From positions 3,792,673 through 3,856,672 of the forward strand of contig CM033115.1 of NCBI GenBank assembly GCA_019321725.1: a DNA stretch of 64,000 nt, read 5' to 3'. Below, piece by piece: positions 1 through 11,579 of the stretch. Numbering within the stretch: position 1 is the first letter of the stretch; the number at the start of each line of letters is the position of its first letter. The position numbers and the translations under genes were made by a program. Under the pieces are notes generated by a model. It saw only the letters and a list, made by a program, of their open reading frames with translations. It was not told where the DNA came from and made no database searches. The DNA is from Paulownia fortunei (taxonomy: Eukaryota; Streptophyta; Magnoliopsida; Lamiales; Paulowniaceae).

Positions 1-110
1 GCTGGTTCATGACGCAGGTAGCAACCCATCAAATTCGTGACCAATCAGCACTCCAGCTCCGCAGCTGTCCAACTCGGCCAATCAATTACAAGAAGGTGAT
101 TTTCATATCA
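1..110 (+). repeat. 3' end of a Tat-type gypsy LTR, cut by window edge
   Basis: This stretch matches the last ~110 bases of both LTRs of the gypsy element at 7021-16870: a 'gcaggtagcaacccacc'-like start, then 'agaaggtgattttcatatca' at the end. The sequence after base 110 is not the primer binding site that follows the 5' LTR of that element, so this is the tail of a 3' LTR or of a solo LTR. The rest of the copy lies outside the window. Confidence 0.85.
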
Positions 111-2110
111 CAAAGGTAGTAGCTTTCCTTGAACTCTTTTGTACATAATTTTGGTATTTCATAAATAGGTAGGGGTTCATGTCAAATTCCTTGGCTAGAC
201 ATATCTCTTAATTAATTTACACGATGTTGAAATTAGAAAAGTTTTTTTTTAATTTCCATCGAACTTTGGCTGAAGATTTTCAGAGTTAAGTATCGTGGAA
301 AATATTGGAGATTCACCTATTCATTTAAATATGAGACATATGACTCATCAACCTCTATATATGAAGATATGATACCAAAAATATTCCCATTATGATTGTC
401 ATGCAATCAAAAAATAAATCAAAGTAAAATATGGAATGAAAAATATTATAAATGGTGCCTCAAGTCTAAAAACTAATTTAAGCACTATGGCAATAAGAAA
501 ATCCCTATTCGATAATCTTTCACTTCAAATTAGGAATTTTCAGGTGGGATGGTTCAGTATACTTGATCCTTAATAAGCACCCATATACATGAACAGTGTC
601 ACAACAACAACGTCAATGGAACGAGACATCTTCCTAACGAGCTTGCATTATATGTACAAGCCTTATTGGATTTATTGATGGAGTCTCAATAATCATCGAC
701 TTGAAATATTTTAAAAAAAAAATCATAAAAGCATATTCCACGATCATCGTCCTATGCGTAACCATACCCCTCCCTATCTATGGATTAAATTTTTTATCTA
801 ATATTATATTATACAAATAAAGATAAAGAATTATCATTTTACTAACATTAATTAAATAAAAACATTCTACAAGATCACAATAAACTACCAGTTTATTTGA
901 TTTATTGGTCACTAGTCTAATACTTAAATTATGTGCTAAAAATGCATTAGAAATACTAGTAGTTATTTCAAGTTAATTTTTTTCTACCAAACAAGTGCAC
1001 TAATATTTTCCCTTATTACCTAAAACAGCCATGCCCTTATAACAGATGAGATAATCCAAAGAATTGATGGGTAGTATCATTGTCAAATCTCATTCTAAAT
1101 ATGAGCATTCTCATCTGCTATTATTTATAATTACTTAGTTACTAAATATTACATTGAATTAATAATTAATTAATATCTTGATGTAATAATGTGTTTATTC
1201 CTTCACTAAGAAGAGAAGAAAAATTAATGGGTAGTGAATGCAAGTTAGCATATGGCTTCTTTCTCTGTTATAGAAATTTATTTTACCCCACCATCTATGC
1301 TAAAGTCGTTCTACGGTAGATCAAGTGAAATATATCCAATCTATTAATGGTCACTAAATAATAAGTAGTGAATGGTGAAAACTATCCATACCTTATAATC
1401 CAATGCTCATCAATGAGGAGGAAAAAGGTACACTAGAAGTATGTAGATCTTCTAAGATTTTTATTGTGAAATTTTATTCGTATCCCACTACATACAGAAG
1501 TATGAGGGCTCATTCTTGGTTGTTGTTGGTAAGTGGTACTATCGAAATTACAAGCTTTATTGGGGTGATTTTAATCATTTTGTTGTTTCAAATTAGGTGT
1601 TGTGGACCTATACCACTACCCCCACTCACCATTTATTCCCCACAACTCTGTTAGGTTTCAGTGTCAGTTCTGTCTCATTTTATTTTCAGAGAATTTAGAT
1701 TCTAAAATTGCATGGAAAGTGTGTTGAAATTAAGAGGGGTTTGCTTTAGGTTAGATGAAAAAGGTGACGTGATTGATGAAGTGGAATATTCATTAGTTTG
1801 ATGTGATAGAATGTTTGTATTGTTTGGTTTACACATTTTCAACATTATTCAAATTACATATTATATTAAACATGTTTTTTTTTAAAGTATTTTGAGCAAA
1901 TGGAAAAAACATGTGTTTTGGCCTTTATTTTAGCCTTTTGAATCTCTGAGAAATGTTAAAATATGAAAACATTTTAGAGATGGAAACCAAACCTTTTCTC
2001 TCATTGCCCAATGTTATATCCACTCTAAGCCTAATCAATAGATTCTTTAGATAATAAAAATTTTGTTTAAGAATTGCGAGATGCATGAGATTGGGATGCA
2101 TATGTCCCAA
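111..2110. other. AT-rich non-coding stretch
   Basis: No gene, RNA or recognisable transposon domain is visible. Short reading frames here are chance openings in AT-rich sequence, with no plant family resemblance and no credible splice structure. Confidence 0.5.
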
Positions 2111-2362
2111 AATTCTAATTCAATATAATACGAAAAATTCTGTGTATTAGAAAATATCATCTCTGTGCTTAAAAAAAAAAAAAGTCGAATAAAATTAATA
2201 CTTATATAACTAATCTTAATTGTGGCAAGTTACTTAATTCTAATTCAATATAATACGAAAATTTCTGTGTATTAGAAAATATCATCTCTATGCTCAAAAA
2301 AAAAAAAAAAAGTCCAATTAAATTAATACTTATATAACTAATCTTAATTGTGGCAAGTTACT
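2111..2362. repeat. Tandem duplication, 125-bp unit, two copies
   Basis: The unit starting 'aattctaattcaatataata' at 2111 restarts at 2236. The two copies differ by a few substitutions and by the length of an internal A-run (13 versus 16). It looks like a simple local duplication in non-coding DNA. Confidence 0.9.
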
Positions 2363-2459
2363 TAACTTTAATGATACACTGGCGATGTGGCACTCAAGAT
2401 AAGGTTGCCTCAAAACCATACTCAGAAATAATAGGGGGAACAAACCACTGAAACATTTA

Positions 2460-2605
2460 TCCGGATAGAATTTTTTTTTCCTCATTCTTTTTTTCTTTCT
2501 CTTCTTCCAATTTTTTTCCTCATTCTTTTTTTCTTTCTCCTCTCTGGAAGAAGTTGAAAAGTGGCCACTCTTTTTATTTTTATTTTTATTTTTATTTTTT
2601 TAGTT
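2460..2605 (+). repeat. Pyrimidine tract and (TTTTTA)n microsatellite
   Basis: A T/C-rich block with an internal repeat (a 'tttcctcattctttttttct' motif occurs twice) runs into about five TTTTTA units at 2571-2602. It is low-complexity sequence that produces a spurious phenylalanine/isoleucine-rich reading frame. Confidence 0.85.
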
Positions 2606-2839
2606 AGTAGAAGTTTAAAGTTGCCACCTTATTGTGATAGCGAAATCGAGTCAGTGGTGGTGGTGGAGCGACTATTAGGGATAGTGACCTTAAAAAAATG
2701 TACTAGTACATTAATTGATAAATTGATAAAGCAATATTTGATATTTATTTTTATGTATATTGGTATACTAGTGAATATCAGAAAATTTCTATTTATTTAT
2801 GTTATCATAATTTTAGTGTATAAGTGTTATATATAAGAG

Positions 2840-3748
2840 GATTAAGATTGTGGATAATAAACTAAATTAGTTCATAATGAAATTAATTAAAATTGGAATT
2901 TTTATTTAAATAATTATTAATGTGGTTCATTAACATTAAGAATGTAATGGTCTTATCTAAACTATTAATGTGGTGATATCATAATACAGACACTTTATAT
3001 AATATGATTATATAAGATTGGATCAGATGTAGTTTGAAATTTCACATAATTTTTTTTTTTCGAAAATTCAAATAACACTAATAGATGATCATATATGGGT
3101 TGATCTTAATTTTGAATGGTTATAAACTCCTATTTATTTCAGTATGATCTTTGATTTACTCGTTAAAAGTTTGTTAGTCAGCATTCTTAAACACTTGCAT
3201 TTTGAGATCATATTGGGATAAGTAGCTGGAAATATAACTTACAGATATAGAATCCATACTATCCCATGGGAAGTAAGAAGATGGTTCCCTTGATTAGTTA
3301 ATTTTAGAACTGAACAGTAGAACGTTCTTGGTTGTAAATTAATTGTTCACTTGTTAGACAAGGAACAAGAGATAATTAGAAATGTTAATAAAAAACCTAG
3401 CTCTAGTTATGAGTCGTCTATAGAGTGTCAAACCATATGTAATGATTATATCGATGGAATACTCAGTGTTGATCAGAGTAAATTATTCTATAATTAAAAG
3501 AGTGCAATTCTAGAATTTTAGTAGAGTAATTTTGGAATTAATAAATTGGATGAATTAATTAAAGAACTTAATTAATTATCTGAATTTATTGGAGCTTACA
3601 ATTATAGGTTCATAAGTCCCCAATCCACATTCATAAACACTAAAATGAATTTTATGCAATAAATTTAAATTTACTTTTAATTGTAGAAAATTATTTTTTA
3701 AACTGGGTGTTAATTATAAAAATAAAGATTACCGAAAATATTTGATAT
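2840..3748. other. AT-rich non-coding stretch
   Basis: Nothing recognisable on either strand. It lies just left of the presumed start of a decayed copia LTR. Confidence 0.4.
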
Positions 3749-4472
3749 TGTTGGACAATAAATAAATATGAGATATTTATTTTGATATTTATAATTATTA
3801 TCTTGAATTATGAATTTTAGATAATTACAAAGGGAAGTTAGAGATAACTTTCTTATCATATAAGGGTATCTGTCTATTAGAGTTAGATGAGGATTATGAA
3901 ACTAGTGATTCAACAAGTATAAAAGAGAATCTCTCCGTCTCTCTCCTACACAACACACGTTTCTTACACAAAGAGAGATAAAATAGAATCTCTCCCTTTC
4001 TCTCTCCTAAGAGACACATTATTTTATAAAGAAGAGTTCTATAAACTTTTGCTGAATATTTTCTTTTTTTCCGAGGTTTTGTGATTTCATGAGTTGAAAA
4101 TATCATAAGATAAATTATACAATATAATTTAATTTAGTGTTAAGAATGCCCACTCGTTCCCATTGGTGTGGAAGTTTGGATTGGAAGACATTGGTGTCTG
4201 GTTCAATCATATTGAAGCTTGGTGAGGAAGGATTGAAGATTCTAAAAACATCATTAAAAAAAGAGGCTTTTTCTATTAGATTATGTTTTGTGAAACTCTC
4301 CTAAATATAATTTTTATATTTTGTAGAATTGATAAAAATTACATATTCACACAACTACATTAATTTTGTGAAAATTATTGTAGTATTTGATATCGCATCT
4401 TTCTATTGCGCCTGATTGATCGGGAAACAAATTAATTTTTTTTTATATGATAAGAGTTAAATTTCAAACAGC

Positions 4473-4485
4473 TAGTATCAGAGCC
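4473..4485 (+). other. Copia primer binding site (initiator tRNA-Met type)
   Basis: 'TAGTATCAGAGCC' follows the LTR end after two bases. It is one base away from the usual plant copia primer site TGGTATCAGAGCC, which is complementary to the 3' end of initiator tRNA-Met. Confidence 0.75.
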
Positions 4486-5439
4486 AATTTGTATGAATAT
4501 TGCAATTTTAATCTTAAGTATGCATGAGTGGGTATTTGCATTATTGAATGCAATTTTTGAATGTTATGAATAATTATATCATGTGATGGATGTATGGTGA
4601 TGTTTTTTGGTCGTTATTATTTGGTTCCCTGGGATTGTATAGTTGATTGAATTATTTTTTATTAGATCAAAAATTGAAAATCCTAAATTTATGGGTATAG
4701 AATATCTATAAATTTTGTCCAATCCCATACCCCGCATGATGGAGATCGTATAAAGAAAGAGAAGAAGAAATCAAAAAATTTGCAGATTTTACGTAATTAT
4801 CTATTTTATTTTTCTGTTATTTCTTTTTCGGTTGTAATTTTATTATCTTAGAGAACCCAGCCAATAACATCATTTATTTCTTTTTTTTTTGTTTATTTGT
4901 TTGATGAATGTATGGGATAGAAATTGCCTTGCATATTTGTATGTCATTAGGAATATCATGCATACTTGTCATCATATTAAATAGTTTAATATGTAATATC
5001 ATATAGGATAGGAGTTGAACTTGGAATAATCGATTAAAATTGTGATTTTGGTTTAATGGTTAAATTTGATAAAACGGCTTTAATTATTAAAGAGTTAATA
5101 ATTGTTAGCTTAGGTTATTCTAAATAATGAACTTAGAATTTTTAGAAAAATTTGAGAATTAGGTAAGCATAATAGGATTGGACCTAGCTAGAATAAATTA
5201 ATATATACAGATATATTAATTAGAAACATTAGATGTTTGGATAATATAATTGTAAAATAATGAGTAGGGGAGGGGTATATGACAATATATTCCATGGTCT
5301 CCACTATTAACATAACACTATGAGATTTAAATAGTGCCTCGCGATGCTTTGATTTCATCCTCCCTGCGAAGGGAGTCCATTTAAGTTAGTAGCAAGGCTG
5401 GTTTCTAAATGATAAATTTTTTTGATGTATTTCAAAGTT

Positions 5440-6135
5440 GACTTGAGAAGTAACATAAATATCCTACTTGTTTGTGAAAACTTCAAATTTGTCCTTATGG
5501 AGGAATGTCCTCAAGAACCTACTGTCAAGATACTCATAAAGTACAAGAGAGTTATGAAAAATGGATTACAGCCAATAACAAGGCCCGTGCCTACTTGTTA
5601 GCCGACATGCCTGATATGCTTAGATTGAATCACAAAAAAATGCTGACTTATGAGATAATGGAGTCTCTACAGGCCATGTTTGGGCAACCTTCTGATCAAT
5701 CGCGTCATGAAGCTGTGAAAATAACTATTAACGCTAAGATGCAGAAGGGAACCTCAATTAGGGAACATATTTTGAACATGATTAACTACCTAAGCGAGGC
5801 TGAGATCCATGATACGACCATTGATGAGCACACCCAAGTGAATATGATTTTATAATCACTCTCACCAGCTTTCCTGTAGCTCAAAAATAACTATGTTATA
5901 AAAAAGTTAAGTTATGACATGACTCAATTGGTTAATGAGTTGCAAACCTTCAAAGCCATTTCCATTGGAAATGAAAAAGAAGGTGAGGCAAATGTTGTCG
6001 AGGATAAGCCATCTTTCTCAAACAATGGCAAGAGGAGAAAGAATCAATAGAGCAGTTCCGGAACTCAATCCAAAAAGACAAAGAAGAAGGGTCTTAAAGG
6101 TAAAAAGAAGGACGACTCCAAGAAGGAAGATACAT
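5440..6135 (+). pseudogene. Copia gag remnant
   Basis: The translation keeps the plant copia gag (UBN2-type) pattern: 'YEKWITANNKARAYLLADM', then 'MESLQAMFGQPSDQSRHEA', then 'MQKGTSIREHILNMINYLSE', ending in a lysine-rich tail near 6060-6135. Gag packages the element RNA into cytoplasmic particles. Frame changes occur near 5500, and a TAA at 5853-5855 interrupts it. No zinc knuckle follows, because the sequence passes directly into LTR-like DNA. It is therefore a dead fragment of the surrounding copia element. Confidence 0.8.
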
Positions 6136-6246
6136 ATTACTTTCTTAATTGATATCATTATCTTCCAATTAGAGTTAGAAGAGGAATAGAAAATTCAGGA
6201 TTCAACAACTATAAATGGAGATCTCTTATTCTTCTCTCTCTAACAT

Positions 6247-6663
6247 TGATATGTAAATCATCTTATACTTGTAGAGCTAATGAGTTGTGGAGTTGGGAAG
6301 CTATTAAGTCACTACCTACATGACAAACAAGCGTTAGGGGTGTTAGAAGTAGCCCGACAAAGACCCTCCGACACTCAAGTCAGTAAGCTGAGTAGATGAT
6401 TTAAACTAGAAAGTTAGAGAAAGTGTAAGGCTTAATTAATTACGTATCTTGTGATTATAAAATTATAGAGTATTTATCGTGGTTAAGTGGAGAGTCTTCG
6501 TGGTTTAGAGTCTATGTAACATCGTCAGTTTTCATGGGCTCGAAGTCCATATCGGCTTCGTGGACTTTTAACTTCAGCATTTCAGTCCATTAAATTTGGA
6601 AAAGTAAAGTTGCTTTGTTGGGCCTCTTATTGGTACTATGTTTATCCGGGCCTAAGCCCATCA
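6247..6663 (-). mobile_element. Solo Tat-type gypsy LTR inside the copia LTR
   Basis: On the minus strand this runs from TGATGGGCTTAGG (right edge about 6663) to ACATATCA (left edge 6247). It contains the block 'cttactgacttgag.gtcgga' shared with the LTRs of the 7021-16870 element. The flanking five bases are AACAT on the left and AGCAT on the right, a 4/5 match expected of an old gypsy target duplication. There is no internal region, so it probably arose by LTR-LTR recombination. The right edge is accurate to about one base. Confidence 0.8.
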
Positions 6664-7015
6664 AGCATGCTACACATTTTGTGTCAAGAAGTGATCTATA
6701 GTGGAATATTTTCCATCCACTCTCCTAAACCTTTTCTTATGATTTCATGTATTGAAATCATTACAAGAAAAATTATACAATATAATTTAATTTGATGTTA
6801 AGAACACCTACTCGTTCCATTTTTCATAATTTATATGCTTTCAGAATTATTTGAAGTAATATGAATTCGTGTGATTTATTTGCATAAAAGTTATATTTAA
6901 AAAAAAATTCACAAAAATCTATGATCGTGATGGCCTCCCCTCGTTATAAGTATTGAGACTAACTACCACCATAAGATAAAACTCAAGAAGGCCACAGTCG
7001 GTATCTCCTATTGTG

Positions 7016-7020
7016 AGTAT
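7016..7020. repeat. Target site duplication AGTAT, left
   Basis: AGTAT directly precedes the 5' LTR and is repeated at 16871-16875 directly after the 3' LTR. Five bases is the usual gypsy length. Confidence 0.9.
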
Positions 7021-7401
7021 TGATCACATTATGATGGGTCAGGCCCAAATGAACCAGTCTAAGCAATATAGGCCAAAAAAGTGGTCGAGAGATAAAAGAC
7101 TAAACGAAAAATTCTTCAATGGGCTGAAGGCCCAATAGTCCATAAAGATTTCATTATTCGCTATAAATACCCTTCTAATTTTATAATTAAAAGGTATGCA
7201 TTCGATTAAACCTTAAGTACTCTCTAGTTTTTGGTTTAATTCACCTACACAGCTTACTGACTTGAGCGTCGGAGGGTTTTCACCGGGCAACCCCCAGCAA
7301 CCCTAATGCTAGTTCATGATAGAGGTAGCTACCTACCAGATTTGCGACTGATTAGCGCTCTAGCTCGCCTAGTCCATTACAAGAAGGTGATTTCCATATC
7401 A
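7021..7401 (+). repeat. 5' LTR of the Tat element
   Basis: It begins TGATCACATTATG and ends CCATATCA. Compared with the 3' LTR it lacks about 24 bases just after the first TGAT and carries a short AT-rich insertion after the TATA-like 'cgctataaatac' (about 7158-7170), the likely core promoter of the element. Confidence 0.9.
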
Positions 7402-7403
7402 TT

Positions 7404-7424
7404 TTTGGCACTGTTTGTGGGAAC
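7404..7424 (+). other. Gypsy primer binding site
   Basis: 'TTTGGCACTGTTTGTGGGAA' lies a few bases after the 5' LTR, where a gypsy element primes minus-strand DNA synthesis from a tRNA. It resembles the TTTGGCGCCGTxTGTGGGAA sites of plant Tat elements. I do not assign the tRNA. Confidence 0.7.
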
Positions 7425-7896
7425 ATTACTTGTTCAGTGAGAAATACAGACCAGATCTAGATCAGTTCGAGAGGCTAGCATCCAAGAAAGTGATCCCCTA
7501 GCAGAAAGAGCCCCAGAACAAGTAGTTGACCCCTTAACTCGAAATGTCCAAAATGATGGTATTACTCGACGACCGCCCCTTAACAATCCCATGAACCAAC
7601 TCCCATTTCAAGATGAACCAAGAGTCTAACTTACTGGAGGAGCTCTACGGAAGATGATCGAAGAAGCGAGTGCTAGGGTCGCGGCTGATGCGGTCGCTCT
7701 ATTTACTGCAGCCCATTATAAAGAGCGCTCCCTAGAAACCCCCCAAGGGAATCGCACTTCTACTCCTACTCCTGACTGAGATGGATCAAGGCCTGAAACT
7801 CCACATCACAGCAGGGCACGAGAGAAAATGAGCAGTCGTACTTCTTGACTAGAAAATAAGGTCAAGTGATGAAACAATAATAGGGCAACACACACT

Positions 7897-8897
7897 ATGC
7901 TGCCAACTCTAATAGTAGGGTCACACAATCATACCGATCAACCAACTTATCCATCTGGAACACATACTTGTGTGGAGAATACTACCCCATTAGCAGTTCT
8001 CCCCACGAAGCACAGCCCCTTCTCTTCAGCTATCTTGATGGAGTCCCTCCCAGTAGGAGTTAAGATAACCAATTTTTCAAAGTATAACGGAACTGGTGAT
8101 ACTCAAGAGCATCTATATTGGTTTTACGCAAAGGCTGACCTATATGATTTAAGTGATGTTGCACACTGTAAGATTTTTAGAACCACGTTGACCAAGCGAG
8201 CTCTCTCTTAGTTTAATCAACTCCCTAGAGGAATAATTACTAGCTTTGAGCAACTTACTCAACATTTTCTACACCAATTCTCCATTAATAAAAAATATCC
8301 AAAGACGGCTGCGTACTTGTTCTTGATTACCCAGAAGGAGGGAGAGTCACATCGTGATTAAGTCAAATGTTTCATGGAAGGTGTTCATGAGGTCCCCCAT
8401 ATCAATCATGAGTTATTAGCAGGAATAATGCAACAAAACCTCCGCCATGGGAGATTTAAAGAATCCATTGTTGGAAAACCTCCAGTAATGCTTAAAGAGT
8501 TGTTGCAAAGAGCTGAAAAGTATATTCGCAATGAGGAAATGATGGGACTAACAGCTCTTGGGAAATAGAAGCAATGAGATGAAAAGAGGCCAGAAGGAAG
8601 AAAGACGAAAGGCGCCCTCATTCTCTAAATGCCTACACTCGATTTGCTCTCCTTAACGTTCGGTTGTCTGAAGTTTTAATGGTGGCTGAGCAGCATGGAT
8701 TGATTCACCCACCTCACCCATTGAGAGAAAGTTCCAAAAGAGCAAACTCTGACAAGTATTGTTGTTTCCATCAAGATAGAAGGCATACTACTAAAGACCA
8801 TTTTCATTTAAAACAAAAGATCGAAAGGCTAATCCGCAAGGGCTACCTTACTGAGTTTGTTGATAAAGCCAATAACAATCGCCGAGATCAACACTGA
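7897..8897 (+). pseudogene. Tat-lineage gag (broken)
   Basis: Structural particle protein of the element. The capsid part shows 'GVKITNFSKYNGTGDTQEHL', then stop-interrupted blocks 'FNQLPRGIITSFEQLTQHF' and 'NLRHGRFKESIVGKPP'. The zinc-binding end is 'KYCCFHQDRRHTTKDHFHLK' followed by 'IERLIRKGYLTEFV', close to the Tat pattern YCxFHxDxGHxTExCxxLK; the second cysteine of the knuckle has become His (DHFHLK). Stops occur at about 8209, 8359 and 8566, and there is a frame change near 8660. It lies about 300 bases upstream of the protease region. The function cannot survive. Confidence 0.88.
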
Positions 8898-9202
8898 CGT
8901 AATGCTTCTATGCAGCAGGAACAACATAGAGAACAAAATAGAGACAACAATCAAGAGCACCATGGTAGAGGAGGAGGAGAGAATTTGCCAACAGCTGGGG
9001 TGATAGTAATCATTCAGGAGGACCAGCCAGTGGAGATTTATCAAATGCCAAGAGAGCCCTGCTATGTGCAACAAGCAGAGTCAATTCTTATACTCCTTCT
9101 AGTCATCCATCTGAACAAGTATATCAACTACAAACATCTACAGAGGAGCTGACATTTGGAGAATCCGACTTAGAAGGGCGATGGGAGCAGCACAATGATG
9201 CT

Positions 9203-9622
9203 TTGGTTATCTCAGCAACTTTCTCCAATTTTTGGGTACAGAAGATTCTAGTTGATAGCGGAAGCTTTGCTAACATAATTTTCTATGATGTATTCTTAAA
9301 ACTCGGCATTGACAATGCTCAATTGAACCCAGTGAACACCCCATTGATAGGATTTGGACATAAAGTAGTTGAAGCATTAGGGGAGGTTGCTCTCCCTTTC
9401 TCTTTGGGGTCATACCCTAAAAGAGTAAAAAAGATGGTGAAATTCCTAGTGGTTAATGCCCCTTCGACATATAACATAATCCTTGGGAAACCTAGTTTGA
9501 ATCTATTCCATGCCATAGCTTCTACCTATCATATAAAGGTGAATTTTTCTACTAGTGAGGGGATCAGTGAGGCTATCGGGGATCAATGGATGGCTCAAAA
9601 ATGCTACACAAATACTTTATGA
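9203..9622 (+). pseudogene. Retropepsin-like protease domain of the Tat element
   Basis: An open stretch of 139 codons holds the aspartic protease active-site region 'ILVDSGSFANIIFYDVFLKL', where DSGS stands in place of the usual D-G/T-G-S. The flap and second conserved block follow: 'TPLIGFGHKVVEALGEVALP', then 'TYNIILGKPSLN', the family's YNxILGRPxLN motif. The enzyme would cut the Gag-Pol polyprotein inside the particle. This is the best-preserved part of the element, but it is separated from gag and reverse transcriptase by stops. Confidence 0.88.
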
Positions 9623-9691
9623 AAAACATCTACAAATTTGAAGTGACAAGAATGTGGTGATGACCTCCCCAAGAAGGGAAAAAGAAAGCTT

Positions 9692-10583
9692 GTGAATTCC
9701 GTCGTTGGAGAAATAAAAGATGAGAATAAGAAGATCGAGAATATAAAATTAAAAGCTATTGAGGAACTAAAGATAGTTGAACTAATCCATGGAAACCCCC
9801 CAAAGATAACCAAGATTGGAACTGGACTCGACCCGGAGGTGGAAGAGCACTTGTCAACCTTTCTTAGATATAACATTGACGTATTTGCTTGGAGTTTGTA
9901 GGAACTAATAGGAATACTACTAGAGTTAGCACTTCACCAGCTGAATGTTAATCTAAGCATGAAGTCGATCAAATAGAAGAAGAGAACCTTTGGCCCTAAA
10001 AGATCTCAACATATTAAAGAAGAGATCAACAAGTTATTAGCAGCCAAGTATATCCGTCCGGTCTAATATCCAGAGTGGCTAATATCCAGAGTGGCTAGCT
10101 AATGTAGTCCTCTTACCCAAATCAGGAGGCAAGTGGCGTCTTTGCATAGATTTCATAGATCTAAACAAGGCTTGCCCAAAAGATCCGTCTCTACTCCCAT
10201 GTATAGATAGGCTGGTGGACTCCACTTCAGGTTATGAACTGTTGAGTTTCCTTGATGAAGCTAAATCCTACAAAGTGCACATTTAGAGTACGAGGTGGGA
10301 AATTTTTAGGATATATGATATTTGAAAGGGGCATAGAAGCAAACCTAGAACAGAGATTGATGCAATTTTGTGCATGCAAAATATCAAGCATGTCCAACAA
10401 CTAACTGGAAGACTCGCTACCTTGAACCATTTCATTTCTATGTCAACAGATAATGGACTCCCTTTCTTCAAGGTACTTCGCGAAGGGAAGAATTTTGAGT
10501 GGATCGAGGAATGCCAGCAAGCCATTGATGACCTAAAAAGATATTTTGTATCCCCTCCGCTGCTTACCAAGCCAGAAATATGA
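9692..10583 (+). pseudogene. Reverse transcriptase of the Tat element, catalytic core deleted
   Basis: The N-terminal blocks are present ('LPKSGGKWRLCIDFIDLNKA' with 'CPKDPSLLPCIDRLVDSTSG', 10110-10235), and so is the thumb/connection block (about 10260-10345, then 'ITSMSTDNGLPFFKVLREGK'-like residues to 10580). Between them, at about 10257, the reading jumps from the finger region straight to the LNPxKCxF-like thumb. The palm with the catalytic Y-x-D-D box is missing. A 16-base direct duplication at 10064-10095 adds a further frameshift. No polymerase activity is possible. Confidence 0.85.
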
Positions 10584-10607
10584 AAGACATTATTCCTTTA
10601 TCTAGCA

Positions 10608-10868
10608 GTGACAACTGAAGAAATTAGTGTTGTCTTAGTTCGAGAAGTTGGTCGAGCCCAACAACCCATCTACTACATCAACAAGATTTTGCAAGGTGTA
10701 GAGCAAAGATACCCCAACATAGAGAAGCTAGCCCTAACTCTCATTATTGCTGCAAGGAAGCTCCGCCCATATTTTCAATATCATCCAGAGGTAGTGTTGA
10801 CCAATCACCCATTTAAGCAGGTGCTCTTAAACCCAAAAATATCGGGAAGAATGGTCAAATGGGTATAA
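10608..10868 (+). pseudogene. First RNase H domain of the Tat element
   Basis: The 86-codon open stretch contains 'VLVREVGRAQQPIYYINKIL', 'EQRYPNIEKLALTLIIAARK' and 'LRPYFQYHPEVVLTNHPFKQ', the standard gypsy RNase H signature following the reverse transcriptase thumb. It removes RNA from RNA-DNA hybrids during replication. It runs almost directly into the second RNase H in another frame, which marks a small indel at about 10860. Confidence 0.88.
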
Positions 10869-11173
10869 TTGAACTCAGCCAGCATGGAATTGAGTTTCGC
10901 CCTCGCCCCACAATAAAAGCTGAAGTCCTTACTGATTTTATGGTAGAAATGACAACTGATGAAACAGCTAGCACATTACCTACTTGGACTCTCTTCGTCG
11001 ATAGCTCATTTACTTCAATTGGGAGTAGAGCTAGGATAGTCATCGAGAGTCCTCAAGGCGATAAGTTTGAATATGCTCTAAAGTTTGAATTCCCCACTTC
11101 AAACAATGAGGCAGAATACGAGACGCTACTAGTAGGTCTCAAACTAGCCTTCACAGTGGGAGCAAGAATCTAG
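10859..11173 (+). pseudogene. Second (archaeal-type) RNase H of the Tat element
   Basis: The 104-codon stretch shows 'PTWTLFVDSSFTSIGSRARI' (catalytic Asp of the first strand; the usual DGSS is changed to DSSF) and 'KFEFPTSNNEAEYETLLVGL' (catalytic Glu in NNEAEYE). Plant Tat elements carry this extra RNase H between the first RNase H and integrase, so it supports the lineage call. It ends at a TAG at 11171-11173; the expected remainder of the domain continues with further stops to about 11280. Confidence 0.88.
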
Positions 11174-11579
11174 CTATTTATAGCAATTATCAGTTGGTGG
11201 TAAACCAAACACTGGGAGAGTATGAAGCTAAAGATGAAAAAATGATCAAGTATCTAAGCTTAATACATGACCTGGTATGAAATTAGAGGAGTATAAAATT
11301 AAATGAATACCAAGGTTAAATAATGTGATGGTAGATCAACTTGCTAAACTGTCCAGTCCTATAGCCAGCATCAACACCAAAAAGATCACCTTTCTATCAT
11401 CCAGCCAAGATGAGATTGATGGAGTAGGCCTGCAAATTCTTTGCGCGGATAAAGAAGAGCTAAGTTGGAAAGACAATATCATAAAATACTTAACAATAGG
11501 AGAGCTCTCGGAGAGCCCAATAGACACCCAAAAATTGAAGACCAAGGCAGCATACTTCTTAATTATCGATGGATAACTC

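Larger units (their letters stand above)
3749..6830 (+). mobile_element. Decayed, internally deleted Ty1/copia element
   Basis: The parts in order are: a probable 5' LTR starting TGTTGG at 3749 and ending CAAACA at 4470; a copia primer binding site; a degenerate gag region; and a second block at about 6160-6823 that repeats parts of the LTR. Shared pieces include 'agagttaga', 'gattcaacaa.tataaa', and a block ending 'actcgttcc' at 4140-4160 and 6800-6825. Protease, integrase, reverse transcriptase and RNase H are absent, so the element lost most of pol before or after insertion. A solo Tat-type LTR later landed in the second LTR. The LTR start is my best guess; the gag and primer site are firmer. 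Confidence 0.6.

Noticed and set aside
1403..1654. 83-codon open frame with a hydrophobic middle
   Set aside because: No family resemblance, no promoter or splice context; expected by chance in AT-rich DNA.
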